Shown here: piece by piece, positions 28,146 to 37,643 of the stretch
How positions within the stretch are numbered: position 1 is the first letter of the stretch
Layout: each line of letters opens with the position of its first letter
Assembly (NCBI RefSeq): GCF_000368765.1
Contig: NZ_KB849653.1
Span: forward strand, 229,366-293,365
Source: Acinetobacter junii CIP 64.5
Lineage (GTDB): Bacteria; Pseudomonadota; Gammaproteobacteria; Pseudomonadales; Moraxellaceae
Direction: 5' to 3'
Length of the DNA stretch: 64,000 nt
Program-made: the position numbers and the translations under genes
Notes under the pieces: generated by a model
Told to the model about the DNA's origin: nothing
Seen by the model: only the letters and a program-made list of their open reading frames with translations
The model's database searches: none

Positions 28146-29582
28146 ATGAAAAAACAACAAATTAAACTGCCAAAACAACTTTGGACAGAAGACTGCATTG
28201 ATCTTACTCGGCATAGTTATAAAGGTAAGTTACTGACAAAAAAAGAAGGTTTTAAATTAGGAAAAGCGCAACGTCAAAAAGTTTCACGTGAACAGTTGTC
28301 ACAACTATCGCAACGCCCTAAAGGTCTAACGGCTTTAAATATTTATGATTGGAGCAATCAAGGACGTTTAGAATTGCTTAAACCAATTCGTGCAAAACGT
28401 ATGAGCGTTTCACCATTTACCTTTTATCGTGGTATGCCTTCCTTGATGCTATTTGATCAAGCTTGGGAGCAGTCGAACTCTGGTCTATTCCAACAGATTT
28501 GTGGCGATTGTCATTTGAGTAATTTTGGTGGCTTTGCTAGTCCAGAACGTAACTTATTATTTGGTATTAATGATTTTGATGAGACTTTGGTTGCGCCATT
28601 TGAATGGGATTTAAAACGTTTAGCCACTAGCTTTGTGATTGCTGCACGTGATATTGATCTAGCAGATAATGTAGGATTAAAAGCAATTAAAACAATGCTG
28701 AACAGCTACCGTCAGCATCTACTGGAAAATACGGAACTTTCACCATTACAAGTGTGGTACGAAAAAGTTGATGCCAGTACCTTGTTAGAAAATACTGAAT
28801 GTCGAAAGCTAAGAAAGAAGCTTGCGAAGCATCTTGATTCTGCACAAAAAAGAAATGCATATTCTGTTTTGCCTAAGCTCACGCAAAAAGATGAAGATAC
28901 AGGATTCCGCCATTTCGTGGATGATGCGCCATTATTATGGCATCCAAATTCAGATGAACCATTTAGCAAAGATGTAGATATCTTCTTCAAACAATATCGT
29001 GAATCTTTGAAATATGATCGCCAAGTGCTCTTTGATCGTTATCAACGCACTGATGTAGCGTTGAAGGTAGTCGGAGTCGGAAGTGTTGGGACACGATCAG
29101 CTATCGCATTATTCCAGGATGCGGATCGTGAACCATTAATTTTACAAATGAAAGAAGCCAATCCTTCTATTCTTAGTCCGTTATTTTTGGACAAAGTGAT
29201 ACATGAGGGTGAGCGTGTAGTGCATGGTCAGCAACTCATGCAAGCCGCTAGTGATATTTTCCTAGGTTTCTCTTCAACACTTGATCAACATTTCCATGTA
29301 CGCCAATTACGCGATATGAAAATTTCAGTTGATCTGAGTGATATGGATGATGAATATTTTTATGAATATGCTGAAAGTTGTGGTTTGGCTTTAGCTCATG
29401 CTCACGCTAAGGCTGGAAATGCTGATGTATTGATGGGATATCTCGGTGAGGGTGGTGCGATCGTAGAGGTATTGCAATCGTATGCAGAAGCTTATGCAGA
29501 ACGCAATCTAAATGACTATCAGCAATTTATGAATGAAGTTGCTGATGGTAAGATTCAGCTCGCTGGAGATGATGCGCTGTAA
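28146..29582 (+). CDS. DUF2252 protein (kinase-like fold)
   Basis: This 478-residue protein of the DUF2252 family is distantly related to protein kinase/aminoglycoside phosphotransferase folds. Conserved points visible are FYRGMPSLMLFD, CGDCHLSNFGGFASPERNLLFGINDFDET (equivalent to a catalytic HxxN and a metal-binding DxD) and WDLKRLATSFVIAAR. Also present are GVGSVGTRSAIALF and the C-terminal YAESCGLALAHAHAKAG. No membrane segment. A Spo0M-like gene follows 53 bases later on the same strand. Function unknown. Confidence 0.88.
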   Translation: MKKQQIKLPKQLWTEDCIDLTRHSYKGKLLTKKEGFKLGKAQRQKVSREQLSQLSQRPKGLTALNIYDWSNQGRLELLKPIRAKRMSVSPFTFYRGMPSLMLFDQAWEQSNSGLFQQICGDCHLSNFGGFASPERNLLFGINDFDETLVAPFEWDLKRLATSFVIAARDIDLADNVGLKAIKTMLNSYRQHLLENTELSPLQVWYEKVDASTLLENTECRKLRKKLAKHLDSAQKRNAYSVLPKLTQKDEDTGFRHFVDDAPLLWHPNSDEPFSKDVDIFFKQYRESLKYDRQVLFDRYQRTDVALKVVGVGSVGTRSAIALFQDADREPLILQMKEANPSILSPLFLDKVIHEGERVVHGQQLMQAASDIFLGFSSTLDQHFHVRQLRDMKISVDLSDMDDEYFYEYAESCGLALAHAHAKAGNADVLMGYLGEGGAIVEVLQSYAEAYAERNLNDYQQFMNEVADGKIQLAGDDAL

Positions 29583-29635
29583 CAATAAGTATGCTGCTAC
29601 AGATGATATGAAATAATTCGAAAGGTTAGAGAAAA

Positions 29636-30382
29636 ATGTTTAATAAAATTATGTCTGGTTTGGGTCTTCAAGGCGTGACTGTAGAAACACGTTTACAGAA
29701 TCCAAACTTGCAAGCAGGTGAGACACTGCATGGGGAAATTAGTTTCAAAGGGGGATCTTCTGATAAAGAAATTAATGGTCTTTATTTACAATTGATGACG
29801 ATGGCAGAAGTAGAATCTGGTGATCATGAGTTTAATCAACCTTTGGTTTTACAAGAATGGTTAGTGAATTCGAGATTCTTATTACCTGCACATCAGGCTC
29901 ATTCTTTCCCATTTAGTATCCAATTGCCTTTTGAAACACCAATTACAGAAGTTGCGTGTCGTAGAAATGGTGCGCGAGTTTGGATTCAGACTCATATGGA
30001 TGTTGATTGGGGCTTAGATGCTACTGATCGTGATTATCTAAAAGTACTGCCAACAGCAGCAATGCAAAGCTTTTTGCAAGCGATGCAACAGTGTGGTTTT
30101 GTTTTATCTACAGTTGATGTCGAAAAAGGACAGCTTACAGCTCGAAACTTTAGATCGACAATTGGCTGCTATCAGGAGTTAGAGTTTGTATCCTCACATA
30201 TGTTTAGTGGCTTTAATGAGGTAGAAGTTTCATTCGTCGCTGAAGCACAGCAAACCCATATCATGTTAGAAATTGATCGTACATTCCGTTCAGATCAATT
30301 ATTGACGATGATGATTTCAAATCAAAACCTTGATGTGAATCAAATCACACAGCAAATTCGCCGTTTATTACAGATTGCATAA
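29636..30382 (+). CDS. Spo0M (SpoOM)-family protein
   Basis: This 248-residue protein has an arrestin-like beta-sandwich of the Spo0M family. The opening MFNKIMSGLGLQGVTVETRL, GETLHGEISFKGGSSDKEINGLYLQLMT, FPFSIQLPFETPIT and WIQTHMDVDWGLDATDRDYL are characteristic. Spo0M controls sporulation in Bacillus, but this organism does not sporulate and the family is widespread in non-sporeformers, where it may act in stress or membrane processes. It follows the DUF2252 gene and ends at a clear terminator. Confidence 0.88.
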   Translation: MFNKIMSGLGLQGVTVETRLQNPNLQAGETLHGEISFKGGSSDKEINGLYLQLMTMAEVESGDHEFNQPLVLQEWLVNSRFLLPAHQAHSFPFSIQLPFETPITEVACRRNGARVWIQTHMDVDWGLDATDRDYLKVLPTAAMQSFLQAMQQCGFVLSTVDVEKGQLTARNFRSTIGCYQELEFVSSHMFSGFNEVEVSFVAEAQQTHIMLEIDRTFRSDQLLTMMISNQNLDVNQITQQIRRLLQIA

Positions 30383-30389
30383 TCAAGTT

Positions 30390-30418
30390 AAAAGCCTCCC
30401 ATTTGGGAGGTTTTTTTT
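30390..30418 (+). terminator. Intrinsic terminator after the Spo0M-like gene
   Basis: AAGCCTCCC and GGGAGG(TT) flank ATTT and are followed by eight T. A strong plus-strand terminator. Confidence 0.9.
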
Positions 30419-30456
30419 GTCATATAACTGTCATCTTTTCTTCTTAAGATAAAACT

Positions 30457-31212
30457 ATGAAAATAAAAATAAATCAGGAAGAAAATACTTCCCCTAAGCT
30501 TGATGCGTTACTGAAACTAGATCGACAACAACAACACTTAAAAATACGATGGATTATATTGCCCATCTTGATTGTTCTACTAATGTTTAGTTGGCAACAA
30601 CATCTGTTTACAGCTTGGGTGATTTTGCCGAGTATATGGATGCTGCTGGTCTTTAACCATTTACTGATCATTCGAAGCAGAAGACAAAAACTACAAAAGA
30701 TTCAAGAGATAAAACTTGACCCTGTTTTTATGCGATCGTTACAACAACGCTATCCGCATATTAGTTTAAATCAACGTCGTCTGATAGAGGTAGGATTTAA
30801 AGATTATCTAGCCCTGCACGCAATTCAACAGCAAGCATATGCAATGCCTTCAAACGCAGTCGATGCCTTATGGCATGAGATGTTGGAATATCCTGATCAA
30901 TACAGAAAATTATGCATTCAGACTATTGGTCGAGAGTTGAATCATCATCCTTATGGTGATGAGACTCAAGCAGAGCAACAAGCGAAGCAATTATTTGAAG
31001 CATGGAAATATAGTTGTATGTTGCATGGATATAATCCTAGAAACACGACGCAAATGCCTCGATTATTTGTAATTGACCAAGCTTTGAATTGGGAGCATGG
31101 ACAACACTTTGATTTGGATAAAATGACTAAAGATTATGCAAAATATTTACAAGAACAGTCGTCCTCATCATCGAGTTGTGGAAGTAGTTGTAGCAGTTGT
31201 GGTGGGGATTAA
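30457..31212 (+). CDS. Membrane protein with GRDP-like domain and Cys/Ser tail
   Basis: This 251-residue protein has two hydrophobic segments (about 32-50 and 52-72), then a cytoplasmic region with NAVDALWHEMLEYPDQY. That resembles the D-x-LWH motif of glycine-rich-domain-containing-protein-like (GRDP) domains. It ends in a low-complexity QSSSSSSCGSSCSSCGGD tail with three cysteines in CxxxCxxC spacing, similar to tails of some uncharacterised bacterial proteins. The tail could bind metal or iron-sulfur. No signal peptide. Converges with a LysR gene two bases downstream. Function unknown. Confidence 0.65.
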   Translation: MKIKINQEENTSPKLDALLKLDRQQQHLKIRWIILPILIVLLMFSWQQHLFTAWVILPSIWMLLVFNHLLIIRSRRQKLQKIQEIKLDPVFMRSLQQRYPHISLNQRRLIEVGFKDYLALHAIQQQAYAMPSNAVDALWHEMLEYPDQYRKLCIQTIGRELNHHPYGDETQAEQQAKQLFEAWKYSCMLHGYNPRNTTQMPRLFVIDQALNWEHGQHFDLDKMTKDYAKYLQEQSSSSSSCGSSCSSCGGD

Positions 31213-31214
31213 AT

Positions 31215-32078
31215 TTAATCATTTTTCATCAGTTGAATCAGCTCTTCAGCAGCTCTAGATTGAATCCGCGCAGGATGCCAAACCATGCCGAGTTGACGAT
31301 TCATTTTTAAATTTAAATCGAGTTGTTTTAAATCTTCGTTTAGAAATGTTTTAGGCAAAACCGACCAACCCAAACCTATTGACACAAGCATCCTAATAGA
31401 TTCTAAAGGATTGTTACTCATGGTTATTTTTGGTTTTAGACCATTCTTTTCAAACTCTGACAACGTAATTTGACTCGTATAAGTTTGTGCAGCAGGCAAA
31501 AGACTAGGATAGGCGATCAAATCTTCAAGATTAAGTTGAGTTTGTTTTGCCAAAGGATGAAAAGGTGCGCTCACAAATACTAAGGGGTCATTCCAAATGG
31601 TCACGTAGCTGAGTCGATCATCACCTGCTGGCGGTAACGTTAAAAAGGCAAGTTCTAACTCTCCTGCAAGGACTTGTTCATGTGCTTGTTCAGAGTCAAC
31701 AAAATGCACATCTAAAGTGACTTGAGGAAAAAGTTGAACAAATTTCTTAAGTGGTTCGGCGAGATGATGTAGACCAATATGATGGCTAGTGCCAATTTTA
31801 AGGCGACCTTGCACCTGAGTCTGTTCATGGCTAAGTGTGTGGTGAATCTCACCTAATTCATTTAACCATGTCTTTACTTTTGGAAGTAATGAATGTGCAG
31901 CATGTGTTGGTTGAATACCACGACCTGCTGACTCAAATAATTTTACGCCAAAATAATCTTCTAAACTATGAATACGTTTAGTGACTGCAGGTTGAGTGAT
32001 AAATAATAATTCTGCAGCGATTGAAATAGAACCTGTTTCCATCACTTTCACAAATGCTTCAAAAGCAGCAAGATTCAT
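31215..32078 (-). CDS. LysR-family transcriptional regulator
   Basis: This 287-residue protein has an N-terminal HTH (AAFEAFVKVMETGSISIAAELLFITQPAVTKRIHSLEDYFG) and a type-2 periplasmic-binding effector domain. No target gene sits in the usual divergent position, where a small DUF2061 gene on the same strand lies 52 bases upstream. The stop is two bases from the convergent gene's stop, so there is no room for a private terminator. Effector unknown. Confidence 0.86.
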   Translation of the reverse strand: MNLAAFEAFVKVMETGSISIAAELLFITQPAVTKRIHSLEDYFGVKLFESAGRGIQPTHAAHSLLPKVKTWLNELGEIHHTLSHEQTQVQGRLKIGTSHHIGLHHLAEPLKKFVQLFPQVTLDVHFVDSEQAHEQVLAGELELAFLTLPPAGDDRLSYVTIWNDPLVFVSAPFHPLAKQTQLNLEDLIAYPSLLPAAQTYTSQITLSEFEKNGLKPKITMSNNPLESIRMLVSIGLGWSVLPKTFLNEDLKQLDLNLKMNRQLGMVWHPARIQSRAAEELIQLMKND

Positions 32079-32129
32079 ATTGGCTTTCCATAAGGCGTTT
32101 AAATTCGTTGTATCTGCAACGGATAGGTT

Positions 32130-32336
32130 CTAGAAACGACTCCATACTTTTTCATGGAAGAAAAATGCAAAGGCTTGCACTGTTGGCTCAAGCAAACTGA
32201 GCGTTGCTGCCATGATCAAATTGCCTGTCACTAGATATGCCACCATCATAGCAACAGTGATGTGCATGATGTAGTAACTCAAGGTTTTTTTTAAAGTTCG
32301 TTGGTTATTTATCACGAATTTTTGAATATTTGCCAT
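32130..32336 (-). CDS. DUF2061 small membrane protein
   Basis: This 68-residue protein (72 if the ATG at 32348 is used) belongs to DUF2061. The pattern RTLKKTLSYYIMHITVAMMVAYLVTGNLIMAATLSLLEPTVQAFAFFFHEKVW is the family's 'KTxSWRxxAxxxTxxIaxxxTG...ExxxkxxxYYxHErxW' core. It has two membrane helices. A probable Fur box lies 29 bases upstream of the start, so expression under iron limitation is inferred. The family often occurs near sulfur or iron assimilation genes; its role is unknown. Confidence 0.85.
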   Translation of the reverse strand: MANIQKFVINNQRTLKKTLSYYIMHITVAMMVAYLVTGNLIMAATLSLLEPTVQAFAFFFHEKVWSRF

Positions 32337-32364
32337 CTGAGTCACCATTTTAAATCTTAATTAT

Positions 32365-32383
32365 TTAAATAATAATCATTATC
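32365..32383 (-). promoter_or_regulatory. Probable Fur box upstream of DUF2061 gene
   Basis: The 19-base stretch ending AATAATCATTATC agrees with the consensus GATAATGATAATCATTATC at 15 of 19 positions. It lies where the minus-strand promoter of the DUF2061 gene should be. The leuC gene runs the other way but starts 270 bases away. Confidence 0.7.
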
Positions 32384-32594
32384 ATTTGTATTGTAAAAAA
32401 GAATTTTTAGCTTGCCGTTATTGGATTTATAAATGAATCAACGATAAGTCTTCATCTGAGTGCTAGTTTCTAGTTTTTTATATAATTCAAGCTTATATAT
32501 CATTTGAAATCCGGAATCATTTGAAAGAGTTTTTTATTCCTAAAAGTTTGTTAATTTATAAAAATGATAAATTAGATTTATGTGAAACGGTTGT

Positions 32595-32600
32595 TATAAT
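32595..32600 (+). promoter_or_regulatory. Candidate -10 element of the leuCD promoter
   Basis: A consensus TATAAT lies 56 bases upstream of leuC. The -35 region about 17 bases earlier is weak (TAGATT-like). No leader peptide rich in leucine codons or terminator was found upstream, so classical attenuation is not evident. Confidence 0.4.
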
Positions 32601-32655
32601 CAAGCTAAGATTACAAATACCCAGTCTTATGGCAAGCACCACGGAGAGCGAAGAC

Positions 32656-34074
32656 ATGGCAGGCAAAACATTATATGACAAATTATGGGATGATCATTTA
32701 GTCACTGAGCGTGATGATGGATCGTGTTTAATTTATATTGATCGTCATTTATTACATGAAGTGACTAGTCCACAAGCATTTGAGGGTTTACAGCTTGCAG
32801 GACGTCAACCATGGCGTTTAAGTGCCAATGTCGCAACACCTGACCACAATGTACCGACCTCTAAAAAAGAGCGTGAACAAGGCATTGCAGGGATTGAAGA
32901 TGATACTTCTCGTATCCAAGTTCAAACCTTAGATGATAACTGTAAGACCTTTAATATCGTTGAATTTGGTATTAATGATATCCGTCAAGGTATCGCACAT
33001 GTTGTTGGTCCAGAACAAGGTTTAACATTACCTGGTATGACTGTTGTGTGTGGTGATTCTCACACGGCTACGCATGGTGCATTTGGTTGTTTAGCACATG
33101 GTATCGGGACATCTGAAGTTGAACATGTTTTAGCGACTCAATGCTTGGTACAGAAAAAATCGAAGAATATGCTTGTTCGTGTTGACGGTGTATTAGGTAA
33201 AGGAGTCACTCCCAAAGACGTGGTTTTAGCGATTATTGGTAAAATCGGTACAGCAGGTGGCACAGGTTACGCAATCGAATTTGGCGGTCAAGTATTCCGT
33301 GATATGTCGATTGAAGGTCGTATGACTGTTTGTAATATGGCGATTGAGGCTGGTGCACGCGTTGGTATGGTTGCTGTAGATGATAAAACCATTGAATATG
33401 TAAAAGGTCGTAACTACGCACCTCAAGCAGAGCAATGGGATCAAGCAGTTGCATACTGGAATACTTTACATTCTGATGCAGATGCTGTGTTTGATGCTGT
33501 TGTTGAGTTAAACGGTGCAGAAATTGAACCGCAAGTGTCTTGGGGAACTTCACCAGAAATGGTGATTCCTGTATCACAAGCAGTACCGACTTTAGAGCAA
33601 GCTAAAGATGACGTGCAACGTAATGATTGGACACGTGCATATCAATATATGGGCTTAAATGCAGGTCAAGCATTGGCAGATATCCAATTAGATCGAGTGT
33701 TTATTGGTTCTTGTACAAACTCACGTATCGAAGATATTCGTGCGGCTGCTGAAGTTGTCAAAGGTCGTAAAGTTGCTGCTAGCATTAAACAGGCGATGAT
33801 TGTTCCTGGATCTGGCTTAGTCAAACAACAAGCAGAACAAGAAGGTTTAGATCAGATTTTCTTGGAAGCAGGTTTTGAATGGCGTGAACCAGGTTGCTCA
33901 ATGTGTTTAGCGATGAATGCTGATAAATTGCAACCAGGTGAGCATTGTGCATCGACTTCAAATCGTAATTTTGAAGGTCGTCAAGGTAATGGTGGGCGTA
34001 CTCATTTGGTTAGTCCAGCAATGGCAGCAGCGGCAGCAATTGCAGGTCATTTTGTTGATGTTCGTTCATTCTAA
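32656..34074 (+). CDS. leuC: 3-isopropylmalate dehydratase large subunit LeuC
   Basis: This 472-residue aconitase-family enzyme isomerises 2- to 3-isopropylmalate in leucine synthesis with LeuD. The [4Fe-4S] ligands are Cys353 ([10 protein letters not shown]), Cys414 and Cys417 ([10 protein letters not shown]). The conserved start [16 protein letters not shown] fixes the ATG at 32656, preceded by GGAGAGCGAAGAC; the frame is open for 45 codons further upstream but that part is non-coding leader. leuD follows after 12 bases. Confidence 0.97.
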   Translation: MAGKTLYDKLWDDHLVTERDDGSCLIYIDRHLLHEVTSPQAFEGLQLAGRQPWRLSANVATPDHNVPTSKKEREQGIAGIEDDTSRIQVQTLDDNCKTFNIVEFGINDIRQGIAHVVGPEQGLTLPGMTVVCGDSHTATHGAFGCLAHGIGTSEVEHVLATQCLVQKKSKNMLVRVDGVLGKGVTPKDVVLAIIGKIGTAGGTGYAIEFGGQVFRDMSIEGRMTVCNMAIEAGARVGMVAVDDKTIEYVKGRNYAPQAEQWDQAVAYWNTLHSDADAVFDAVVELNGAEIEPQVSWGTSPEMVIPVSQAVPTLEQAKDDVQRNDWTRAYQYMGLNAGQALADIQLDRVFIGSCTNSRIEDIRAAAEVVKGRKVAASIKQAMIVPGSGLVKQQAEQEGLDQIFLEAGFEWREPGCSMCLAMNADKLQPGEHCASTSNRNFEGRQGNGGRTHLVSPAMAAAAAIAGHFVDVRSF

Positions 34075-34086
34075 AGGAGCTAAATC

Positions 34087-34737
34087 ATGGAAAAATACAC
34101 TGTAGAACAAGGTATTGTTGCACCTTTAGATCGTGCCAATGTCGATACGGATTTGATTATTCCAAAACAGTTTTTGAAGTCAATTAAGCGCACAGGTTTT
34201 GGCGATAACTTATTTGATGAGTTGCGTTATTTGGACGAAGGTTATTTGGGGCAGGACATTAGTAAACGTCCAAAGAATCCAGATTTTGTTTTAAATAAAC
34301 CGCGCTATCAAGGTTCAACAATTCTATTGGCTCGTACTAATTTCGGTTGTGGTTCTAGCCGTGAACACGCGCCTTGGGCATTAAATGAATATGGTTTCCG
34401 TACTGTAATTGCGCCAAGTTTTGCAGATATTTTCTTCAATAATTGTTTCAAAAATGGCATGTTGCCGGTGATCTTGTCTGAAGAGATTGTTGATCAGTTA
34501 TTTAAAGAGTGCGCTGAAACAGAAGCTTATCAACTTACAATTGATTTAGCTGCACAAGAAGTACGTACTCCGAATGGAGAGGCGTTTAAGTTTGAAATTG
34601 ATCCATTCCGTAAGCACTGCTTATTAAATGGTTTGGATGATATTGGCTTAACATTACAAGCTGCCGATGATATTCGTCGTTACGAAGAAAAGGCAAAACA
34701 ACAACGCCCATGGGTGTTTCAAGAGATCCAAGCTTAG
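34087..34737 (+). CDS. leuD: 3-isopropylmalate dehydratase small subunit LeuD
   Basis: This 216-residue partner of LeuC has [19 protein letters not shown] and the [15 protein letters not shown] active-site loop of the swivelling domain. It starts 12 bases after leuC with AAAGGAGCTAAATC upstream. The next gene of the pathway, leuB, is separated by an inserted lipoprotein gene. Confidence 0.97.
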   Translation: MEKYTVEQGIVAPLDRANVDTDLIIPKQFLKSIKRTGFGDNLFDELRYLDEGYLGQDISKRPKNPDFVLNKPRYQGSTILLARTNFGCGSSREHAPWALNEYGFRTVIAPSFADIFFNNCFKNGMLPVILSEEIVDQLFKECAETEAYQLTIDLAAQEVRTPNGEAFKFEIDPFRKHCLLNGLDDIGLTLQAADDIRRYEEKAKQQRPWVFQEIQA

Positions 34738-34825
34738 CTATTTATATTATTTAAATGTAAATATGAAGCGATGTCTTGGAGACATTTTGAACATAACCAT
34801 AGCGCGGTGATTGAACTCTTGTTAA

Positions 34826-34854
34826 CATGCAAGCGAATACAATTTGCTTGCATG
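34826..34854 (+). promoter_or_regulatory. Strong hairpin inside the leu operon
   Basis: CATGCAAGC (34826-34834) pairs perfectly with GCTTGCATG (34846-34854). It lies 90 bases after the leuD stop and 30 bases before the lipoprotein gene. Only three T follow, so it is at best a partial terminator, or a stability or processing element that sets the leuCD to leuB ratio. Confidence 0.5.
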
Positions 34855-34884
34855 TTTGCATGAAATGAGGACTGGGCTTGAATA

Positions 34885-35460
34885 ATGAAAAGAAAATTCG
34901 CTCGCAGTAGTTTGCTGTGTTTATTTGTCGGTACGACTTTAACTGCGTGTCAGAATGCACCAAATGTAGTTGATCAAGTTCGTATTGCGCAAAATGCACT
35001 AGAAGACAAAGCGGAAAATGCAACTTTATATTGTTCAGGTGTTGATAACTGTGAGTTTGAACGACTAGGTGATACTGTCGTGATGGATCCCAAATCACGT
35101 CGTATTAGCTCACAAGCAATGGAAAAAGGAATTGTTCGGTTACATGGTCCAGTGTTTAGTCGGAAGCAACAAGTTTATCTCAGCGTGCCTGCTAAACAAT
35201 ATGAAGTAGTGATTCGTTATTATCCTATTTCACCAGACCGTGCTGAAACTTTTCATGTGATTCATGCGTTTAAGTCTAACCAGCGTTATACCTTCAAAAT
35301 GTACCGAGATAGAGCACATCAGTCAGGTAGCTTGTTAAAAGTCTCTGTGCCTGAACCTTTATGTGTGGATTTACTACAAGAGCAACGAACAATCCGCCGT
35401 TTCTGTCGTCCATTTGATGTCAGTACGGGATTGGGTGAGTTTGTAGAAAAGAAAATTTAA
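34885..35460 (+). CDS. Lipoprotein of unknown function between leuD and leuB
   Basis: This 191-residue precursor has a signal peptide (MKRKFARSSLLCLFVGTTLTAC) ending in the lipobox LTAC at Cys22. The mature part begins QNAPNVVDQVRIAQNALEDKAENATLYCSG and is rich in beta-forming and basic residues, with a conserved-looking Cys pair (YCSGVDNCEF). No known domain is recognised. It interrupts the leucine operon on the same strand with short gaps either side. A metabolic role is not implied; it may simply use the operon for expression. Confidence 0.75.
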   Translation: MKRKFARSSLLCLFVGTTLTACQNAPNVVDQVRIAQNALEDKAENATLYCSGVDNCEFERLGDTVVMDPKSRRISSQAMEKGIVRLHGPVFSRKQQVYLSVPAKQYEVVIRYYPISPDRAETFHVIHAFKSNQRYTFKMYRDRAHQSGSLLKVSVPEPLCVDLLQEQRTIRRFCRPFDVSTGLGEFVEKKI

Positions 35461-35505
35461 TCGACGTGCAGTGTCGTAACTGCTTACATGAAACTGGAAA
35501 AATAG

Positions 35506-36585
35506 ATGTCTAAGCATATTTTAATTCTAGCGGGGGATGGAATTGGTCCTGAAATCGTTGGTGCAGCTGAAAAAGTATTAACTAAGGTCAATGATAAATT
35601 TAACTTAGGTTTAACATGGGAACATGGATTGCTCGGTGGTTCTGCAATTGATGCACATGGTGAACCATATCCAGCTGTAACAAGTGAACAGGCTAAAAAA
35701 GCAGATGCTATTTTGTTAGGTGCTGTAGGCGGTCCTAAGTGGGATAGCATTGAGCGTTCGATTCGTCCTGAACGTGGTTTGTTAAAAATCCGTAGTGAAC
35801 TCAATTTATTTGCTAACTTGCGTCCAGCGATTTTGTATCCACAATTGGCAGATGCATCTAGCTTGAAACCAGAAATCGTTGCAGGTTTAGATATTCTGAT
35901 TGTACGTGAATTAACGGGTGGTATTTATTTTGGTCAGCCTCGTGGTATCCGTGAATTAGAAAACGGTGAGAAACAAGGTTATAACACCGATGTTTATTCA
36001 GAAAGCGAAATTAAGCGTATTGCTAAAGTTGCATTCGAATTAGCTGGATTACGTGGTGGTAAAGTTTGTTCAGTGGATAAAGCTAATGTGCTTGAAGTCA
36101 CTGAATTGTGGAAGCAAACCGTCACTGATTTACAGCAAGCGCAGTATTCAAATATTCAACTGTCTCATATGTATGTTGATAATGCTGCAATGCAATTGGT
36201 ACGTGCTCCTAAACAGTTTGATGTTATTGTGACTGGTAATTTATTCGGTGATATCTTGTCTGACGAAGCCGCTATGCTTACTGGTTCGATCGGGATGTTG
36301 CCATCAGCATCTTTAGATGAAAATGGTAAAGGGATGTACGAACCATGTCATGGTTCAGCACCTGATATCGCAGGTCAAAATGTTGCGAATCCACTTGCAA
36401 CAGTGCTCTCAGTTGCCATGATGTTGCGTTATACATTCCGTGAAGAAGCTGCTGCGAAAGCAATTGAAGATGCTGTAGGTCAAGTTCTAGATCAAGGTCT
36501 GCGTACAGCAGATATTATGTCTGAAGGGATGACAAAAGTTGGAACAGATGCGATGGGTGAGGCTGTAGTTTCGGCGCTCAACTAA
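35506..36585 (+). CDS. leuB: 3-isopropylmalate dehydrogenase LeuB
   Basis: This 359-residue NAD-dependent oxidative decarboxylase does the third leucine-specific step. Motifs include [17 protein letters not shown], the substrate-binding [20 protein letters not shown] block, and [48 protein letters not shown] near the metal-binding aspartates. The C-terminal [24 protein letters not shown] is the NAD-binding site. A strong terminator follows 19 bases after the stop. Confidence 0.97.
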   Translation: MSKHILILAGDGIGPEIVGAAEKVLTKVNDKFNLGLTWEHGLLGGSAIDAHGEPYPAVTSEQAKKADAILLGAVGGPKWDSIERSIRPERGLLKIRSELNLFANLRPAILYPQLADASSLKPEIVAGLDILIVRELTGGIYFGQPRGIRELENGEKQGYNTDVYSESEIKRIAKVAFELAGLRGGKVCSVDKANVLEVTELWKQTVTDLQQAQYSNIQLSHMYVDNAAMQLVRAPKQFDVIVTGNLFGDILSDEAAMLTGSIGMLPSASLDENGKGMYEPCHGSAPDIAGQNVANPLATVLSVAMMLRYTFREEAAAKAIEDAVGQVLDQGLRTADIMSEGMTKVGTDAMGEAVVSALN

Positions 36586-36603
36586 TTTGGTATCGAACTA
36601 AAT

Positions 36604-36633
36604 AAAAAAACGTAGCTTGGGCTACGTTTTTTT
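36604..36633. terminator. Bidirectional terminator after leuB
   Basis: AAAAAAACGTAGC and GCTACGTTTTTTT flank TTGG. T-runs occur on both strands; it also ends the convergent lipoprotein gene. Confidence 0.92.
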
Positions 36634-36647
36634 ATTGCAAATTTTTG

Positions 36648-37055
36648 CTAGCACGCTTTACCTTCATAACGTATTGAACGAGAAATTTGTTGTTGATCTA
36701 ATTCAAAAATAATATGACAGTAAAAATTAACATCATAAGATTGCTGACTTGTTGTTATTGATCCTAATCGAGTACCAGTCATAGTTGGTCCTATTCCACC
36801 TATGCTTTGTGTTATAGGTACAGGAATGTTGATTGGACGTAGCACCGTAAATATTAAATATTCATCGGTTTTTTTAGGTGCTTTCAATGTTTGAAAACCT
36901 AACTCTCTAAGATTCAAGTTTTGTTGAATGTTGCTTGCTGGTTGACCGATATAGGGTTGTAAATAATCTTGAAGCTGTACCGATCTCCAATTTGGTGTGG
37001 TACATGCTTGTAATAAAATAAATACTGCTAATATCCATAGCTTGTAATACTGCAT
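36648..37055 (-). CDS. Small lipoprotein of unknown function
   Basis: This 135-residue precursor has a signal peptide ending LLQAC (Cys18), followed by TTPNWRSVQLQDYLQPYIGQPASNIQQNLNLRELGF. That repeats the SmpA/OmlA-like pattern of a helix leading to an anchored strand, but too weakly to assign. It has a C-terminal Cys pair (FYCHIIFELD... YEGKAC). No partner gene. Function unknown. Confidence 0.7.
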   Translation of the reverse strand: MQYYKLWILAVFILLQACTTPNWRSVQLQDYLQPYIGQPASNIQQNLNLRELGFQTLKAPKKTDEYLIFTVLRPINIPVPITQSIGGIGPTMTGTRLGSITTSQQSYDVNFYCHIIFELDQQQISRSIRYEGKAC

Positions 37056-37211
37056 AAGTCATCCTTTATTGAGCAAGTATTTAAATGAATGATCATCTAT
37101 CTATTTAAAACCATTAAACAAAAATATACAAACTCGTCTATCGATCGGCAATGTTCAATTCTTGCGAAATATGCTTAGATATTTGGATAATAAATTGTTT
37201 GGAAAGAATTC

Positions 37212-37583
37212 ATGTATAAGATCATCTTAGGTTTAATTTTGGGGGTGGCATCAACATTCGCGATGGCAAATAATTGTGATAAAGCTCGGAATACCTATGA
37301 TGATATTTATTGTACCAATAAGATTTATGCGAGTGCTGATGCAGATTTGAATAAGAACTACCAGCAATTACGTCAGAAATTAGATGAAACACAACAAAAA
37401 ATTTTGAAAAAGTCACAACTTGCTTGGATTCGCTATAGAGATGCTGAATGTACTGATGATCAGCAAGTTTCTGTAGATGTACAATGTCGCTTATCAACGA
37501 CACAAGAGCGCAATCATTGGCTATTAGAGCGTTTACGTGAATGTCAGACAGTAGGCTGTAAAACTACACGTTTGAGTGAATAG
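37212..37583 (+). CDS. LprI-family (DUF1311) periplasmic protein
   Basis: This 123-residue precursor has a signal peptide (MYKIILGLILGVASTFAMA, cleavage near AMA-NN). The mature part has the DUF1311 pattern C..A.NTYDDIYCTNKIYASADADLNKNYQQL...LKKSQLAWIRYRDAECTDD with conserved cysteines. Relatives such as LprI inhibit lysozyme. A defence role against host or amoebal lysozyme is inference. A terminator follows, and the gene is not in an operon. Confidence 0.85.
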   Translation: MYKIILGLILGVASTFAMANNCDKARNTYDDIYCTNKIYASADADLNKNYQQLRQKLDETQQKILKKSQLAWIRYRDAECTDDQQVSVDVQCRLSTTQERNHWLLERLRECQTVGCKTTRLSE

Positions 37584-37600
37584 CGCAATTTATAGATATA

Positions 37601-37630
37601 AAAAAAAGCCACAAATCATGTGGCTTTTTT
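37601..37630. terminator. Terminator between the LprI-like gene and infA
   Basis: AAAAAAAGCCAC and GTGGCTTTTTT pair around AAATCAT, with T-runs on both strands. Confidence 0.9.
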
Positions 37631-37643
37631 GCATTCACTAATC

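Noticed and set aside
32521..32655. Upstream extension of leuC by 45 codons
   Set aside because: The conserved LeuC N-terminus and Shine-Dalgarno sequence support ATG 32656; the extension has leader-like, AT-rich sequence with a promoter -10 inside it.
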